The notes under the pieces: model-generated | Told to the model about the DNA's origin: nothing | Database searches by the model: none | Seen by the model: the letters and a program-made list of their open reading frames with translations, nothing else | Position numbers and translations under genes: made by a program | Shown here: piece after piece, positions 4,191-5,248 of the stretch | How positions within the stretch are numbered: the stretch's first letter is position 1 | Layout of the letters: each line of letters opens with the position of its first letter | Assembly (NCBI GenBank): GCA_022561955.1 | Contig: JADFQF010000148.1 | Coordinates: 1 to 5,248, forward strand | Source: Chloroflexota bacterium | Lineage (GTDB): Bacteria; Chloroflexota; Dehalococcoidia; SAR202; UBA11138 | DNA length: 5,248 nt | Direction: 5' to 3'

Positions 4191-5248
4191 GGGGAGGCGC
4201 GGCGTCAGGACCTCAGCGCCATCGTCGAGGAGGTCCAGGCCAACGTGCGCTCCGTGCTGGGACCGGAGGACGCCACGCGGGTTGTCGGATTCCAGACCAC
4301 GCCCGCGCTTGGCGCCACCATTACCGCTTCCGGCCTGGAGAAGCTGCGCAATCATCCCGACGTGACCAGCATCGGCGCGGCCGAACTCGGCTCGTTTTCG
4401 CTTGATGAGAGTAGATCGCTCATCTGGGCGAATACAGTTCATGCTGCGGGCTACGATGGCACCGGCATCAATGTAGCCGTGCTGGACTCTGGCATTGACA
4501 CGAACCATCCAGATCTCGTGGACAGCATCGTAGACCAGATCTGCTTCTCAGCGTACACTGCCTGCGGCGGGCCATTCAACCCGGCGGAGGACATCAATGG
4601 CCATGGTACTATGGTCAGCGGCACGATTACATCCGATGGCACGGTAGCGCCATTGGGCATTGCTCCCGAGGCCGGGATATACGCCTACCGAGTCAGCAGC
4701 AACGTAGTGGTAAACGGAAATGCAGTCGCGGCTGCGCTAGAGGATCTGCGGCTGAGAAGCTACCCTGTCGACTTCGTCAACATGAGCTTCGGTCTGACGC
4801 CCCCGGATTACGCGGGAACCTGCGACATTGCCAGTACAGAAGAGGTCCCGTTCGATCTAATCGAACTTGAGCTGGCAGGCCTTCGGCTGATTGGCGGCGT
4901 ACTGCCCTTCGCCGCCAGCGGTAATCAGGGCAACAAGAGCGGCCTGCCTTTCCCAGCCTGCAACGAATTTGTTGTGTCAGTGGGCGCGGTGTACGACGCG
5001 TCGTTCGGATCCCTAAACTGGATTGGCACCTGTTCGGACTCGAGCACGGCCCCGGACAAAGTTGCGTGCGCGTCCAACTCGTCCGCTGTGCTGGATCTGC
5101 TGGCGCCCGGTTGCAAAGTCACATCAACGAAGCTAGGTGGCGGCTCGCAATGGTTTTGTGGCACGTCGTTCGCTACACCCATAGCGGTGGGAGTCGCCGC
5201 TGGGCTCAAGTCCGCTTATCCTAGCCTGACGCCGGACGAAATCCTGCA
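3741..5248 (+). CDS. S8 subtilisin-like serine peptidase, N-terminus replaced by helicase remnant (3' end outside window)
   Basis: One frame is open from 3633 to the right edge; the first ATG is 3741, giving at least 502 codons. From about 4200 the product is a subtilase. A partial I9-type propeptide ends with TASGLEKLRNHPDVTSI, followed by the catalytic domain: Asp249 in VAVLDSGID, His288 in NGHGT, the oxyanion-hole Asn395 in ASGNQGN, and nucleophile Ser476 in GTSFATP (codon 5166). All catalytic positions are intact. Eight Cys are scattered through the catalytic domain, which suggests disulfides and a secreted enzyme. No signal peptide exists, because the region where it should be is helicase sequence. 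The family cleaves peptide bonds outside the cell and matures by propeptide removal. An alternative internal start is ATG at 4149 with a poor ribosome-binding site. As it stands the protein would be trapped in the cytoplasm or not made. The family call is firm; the native start is unknown. Confidence 0.85.
   Translation, partial: MEARTAAKILIWLQSTATGDRNELNLIGPESGIWPRLSAQGLDDQTGLCTFARRGMCFYQAARRRADGAHLVVVNHALLALDAVHDGLLPEYRHLIIDEAHNLEEVVTNQWGAVVDEDALDALLDRVSGSGSGGVGMIAPLSSLARSLALGEARRQDLSAIVEEVQANVRSVLGPEDATRVVGFQTTPALGATITASGLEKLRNHPDVTSIGAAELGSFSLDESRSLIWANTVHAAGYDGTGINVAVLDSGIDTNHPDLVDSIVDQICFSAYTACGGPFNPAEDINGHGTMVSGTITSDGTVAPLGIAPEAGIYAYRVSSNVVVNGNAVAAALEDLRLRSYPVDFVNMSFGLTPPDYAGTCDIASTEEVPFDLIELELAGLRLIGGVLPFAASGNQGNKSGLPFPACNEFVVSVGAVYDASFGSLNWIGTCSDSSTAPDKVACASNSSAVLDLLAPGCKVTSTKLGGGSQWFCGTSFATPIAVGVAAGLKSAYPSLTPDEIL

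Noticed and set aside
3768..4508. Minus-strand frame of 246 codons
   Set aside because: It is antisense to the helicase/subtilase frame, where DEAH and the catalytic Asp are clear; it has no motif of its own.
4925..5209. Minus-strand frame of 94 codons
   Set aside because: It is a shadow of the subtilase domain, opposite the Asn and Ser active-site motifs.

Overview
The window looks like chromosomal DNA of a GC-rich, probably uncultured bacterium. The excisionase-type HTH plus receiver protein, the NHL/thioredoxin protein and the DinG-type helicase sequence recall Chloroflexota (Dehalococcoidia/SAR202-like) genomes. That placement is from memory of protein style, not from a search. There is no CRISPR array, IS element, rRNA or replication origin.

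Left half, all on the minus strand, read right to left. (1) 2898-2359 encodes a 179-aa regulator: an excisionase-type helix-turn-helix followed by a receiver domain whose phospho-acceptor Asp is replaced by Glu. (2) 2298-1642 encodes a complete TenA-type aminopyrimidine aminohydrolase (thiamin salvage) with its expected active-site residues. (3) 1446-1, running off the left edge, encodes an NHLRC2-like protein with an N-terminal thioredoxin fold and six visible NHL beta-propeller repeats. Its redox motif, CCINC in homologues, reads Cys-TGA-Ile-Asn-Cys. The TGA replaces the attacking Cys of the CxxC pair, and a stem-loop with the geometry of a bacterial SECIS lies 25 nt downstream. I read this as a selenoprotein and as the main discovery of the window. 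The three genes are co-directional, with gaps of 60 and 195 nt, each containing a GC-rich or extended inverted repeat. They could be one operon or separate units.

Middle, 2899-3438: an AT-rich stretch of about 540 nt without a convincing gene. It holds the ribosome-binding site, a candidate promoter and an operator-like inverted repeat for the regulator, plus two short direct repeats and a weak terminator candidate for the tRNA. A complete tRNA-Arg(UCU) with encoded CCA lies at 3515-3439 on the minus strand, behind a near-consensus sigma70 promoter (TTGACC, 17 nt, TAAACT).

Right part, plus strand, 3633 to the right edge: one uninterrupted frame that joins two unrelated pieces. The first, to about 4190, is a DinG/XPD-type helicase segment with part of the Fe-S cysteine region and the DEAH box, but no Walker A and no C-terminal motifs. 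The second is a subtilisin-family (S8) serine peptidase with part of an I9 propeptide and an intact Asp/His/Asn/Ser catalytic set, cut by the window end. It is either a remnant fusion from recombination near the tRNA or an assembly chimera. A purposeful fusion is the least likely reading.
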